A stretch of DNA of 32,881 bases from an uncultured Lachnospiraceae bacterium (GTDB lineage: Bacteria; Bacillota; Clostridia; Lachnospirales; Lachnospiraceae), in contig ONDV01000012.1 in assembly GCA_900316665.1 (NCBI GenBank), positions 1 to 32,881 of the forward strand, given 5' to 3'. Shown here piece by piece: positions 32,425 to 32,881 of the stretch (position 1 is the first letter of the stretch; every line of letters starts with the position of its first letter). Made by a program: the position numbers and the translations under genes. Under the pieces are notes generated by a model. That model made no database searches, was not told the origin of the DNA, and saw only the letters and a program-made list of their open reading frames with translations.

Positions 32425-32453
32425 TTGCAATTTCTGATGGTATGCTATATATT
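32425..32453 (+). promoter_or_regulatory. Promoter of tRNA-Ser(GGA)
   Basis: TTGCAA (32425-32430), 17 bp and TATATT (32448-32453). Transcription would start near 32460, about 58 bases before the tRNA. Confidence 0.65.
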
Positions 32454-32517
32454 ATTACTTGCGTTCGCGAAAGACCGCGGATTCAATTAAAGAATTAAGC
32501 CATACGGTAAGGCATCT

Positions 32518-32607
32518 GGAGAAGTACCCAAGATGGCTGAAGGGACACCCCTGGAAAGGGTGCAGGTCGTTAACAGCGGCGCGAGGGTTCAAATCCCTCC
32601 TTCTCCG
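32518..32607 (+). tRNA. tRNA-Ser(GGA)
   Basis: A 90-nt class II tRNA. Acceptor GGAGAAG pairs with CTTCTCC, anticodon loop CTGGAAA in a CACCC/GGGTG stem gives GGA, a long variable arm follows, and the T loop is TTCAAAT. Discriminator G. CCA is not encoded. It lies directly upstream of the rRNA promoter. Confidence 0.97.
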
Positions 32608-32636
32608 TAGGTCAGAAAAAATAATCAAAAAAGTTC

Positions 32637-32668
32637 TTGACAAGAGAGAACGGATTTGATAATATAAT
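32637..32668 (+). promoter_or_regulatory. rRNA operon promoter
   Basis: A perfect TTGACA (32637-32642). Two overlapping -10 candidates follow: TAATAT at 32660-32665 with a 17-bp spacer, and the better-matching TATAAT at 32663-32668 with a 20-bp spacer. The first spacing is more likely. Confidence 0.7.
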
Positions 32669-32844
32669 CTGGCTGACGCAAAAAGCTAAAGCTTAAGCGT
32701 CAAGAGTTAAGAACCTTGATAACTGAACAGTGAAACAACCTTGAAAGATTCATTTGAATTAATTAAGACGAACAAGCCTTAAAAAACAGTAAATGAACAG
32801 GATAAGGATGAAGCAAGCTTCAACCAAAAGCCTGGGATGAATAA
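32669..32844 (+). other. Pre-16S leader
   Basis: About 176 bases between the promoter and the inferred 16S 5' end, without an open frame. It contains the AACCTTGATAACTGAACAG-type stretch (32711-32729) familiar from rRNA leaders and spacers of Bacillota, presumably part of the processing stem and antitermination region. Confidence 0.6.
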
Positions 32845-32881
32845 GAACATGAGAGTTCGATCCTGGCTCAGGATGAACGCT
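32845..32881 (+). rRNA. 16S ribosomal RNA, 5' end only (continues beyond window)
   Basis: AGAGTTCGATCCTGGCTCAG at 32852-32871, followed by GATGAACGCT, is the universal 16S 5' sequence (positions 8-37 in E. coli numbering), with C in place of the usual T in AGAGTTTGATC. GGATGAACGCT is typical of Clostridia. Position 1 is inferred at about 32845. Confidence 0.95.

Overview
The window looks like chromosome from an anaerobic Bacillota, most likely a Lachnospiraceae-type member of the Clostridia. The grounds are three exported proteins built from ChW (clostridial hydrophobic W) repeats, an FMN riboswitch ahead of a ribU-like gene, [FeFe]-hydrogenase maturases, tRNA genes without encoded CCA, and a 16S rRNA 5' end of clostridial type at the right edge. 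No phage, plasmid, transposase or CRISPR signature was seen.

Left part (1-14635). A foldback repeat and rlmH come first. A co-directional gene train of about 13.5 kb follows: a NifH-like ATPase, a fused NifD-NifK-like protein of 888 aa, hypC, hypD, hypE, a TM1266-type small regulator, a second split pair of nitrogenase-component-1-like proteins, hydF, hydE and hypF. Most junctions overlap or are nearly abutting. The set combines the Fe(CN)2CO-making half of [NiFe]-hydrogenase maturation (HypCDEF, without the nickel proteins HypA/HypB), part of [FeFe] H-cluster maturation (HydE and HydF, without HydG) and two nitrogenase-like modules. No hydrogenase or nif/vnf/anf structural gene is present. 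This is the best candidate for an undescribed system: a plausible reading is a nitrogenase-like enzyme, or a cofactor-assembly machine, that uses an organometallic Fe-CO/CN unit. A sigma-A-like promoter and a leader ending in an intrinsic terminator precede the train. The last codons of hypF run antisense through a tRNA-Ala gene.

Middle part (14636-24899). This holds a histidine phosphatase, a small membrane protein, a second copy of the foldback repeat, a lone minus-strand zinc-ribbon membrane protein, thrH, an FMN riboswitch with ribU, and a YcxB-like protein. A tight housekeeping operon follows: tsaE-tsaB-rimI-rnz-(anchored hypothetical)-tsaD-ispD, covering tRNA t6A modification, tRNA 3' processing, an N-acetyltransferase and isoprenoid synthesis. 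It ends at tRNA-Ser(TGA).

Right part (24900-32881). Three consecutive exported cell-wall proteins carry 6, 12 and 9 ChW repeats arranged as triplets. They are joined to a transglutaminase-like domain, a GH25 lysozyme domain and an Amidase_3 domain. After them come tRNA-Ser(GGA), an rRNA promoter and leader, and the first bases of a 16S rRNA gene. All assignments come from reading the sequence and recalled family motifs; no database search was run.
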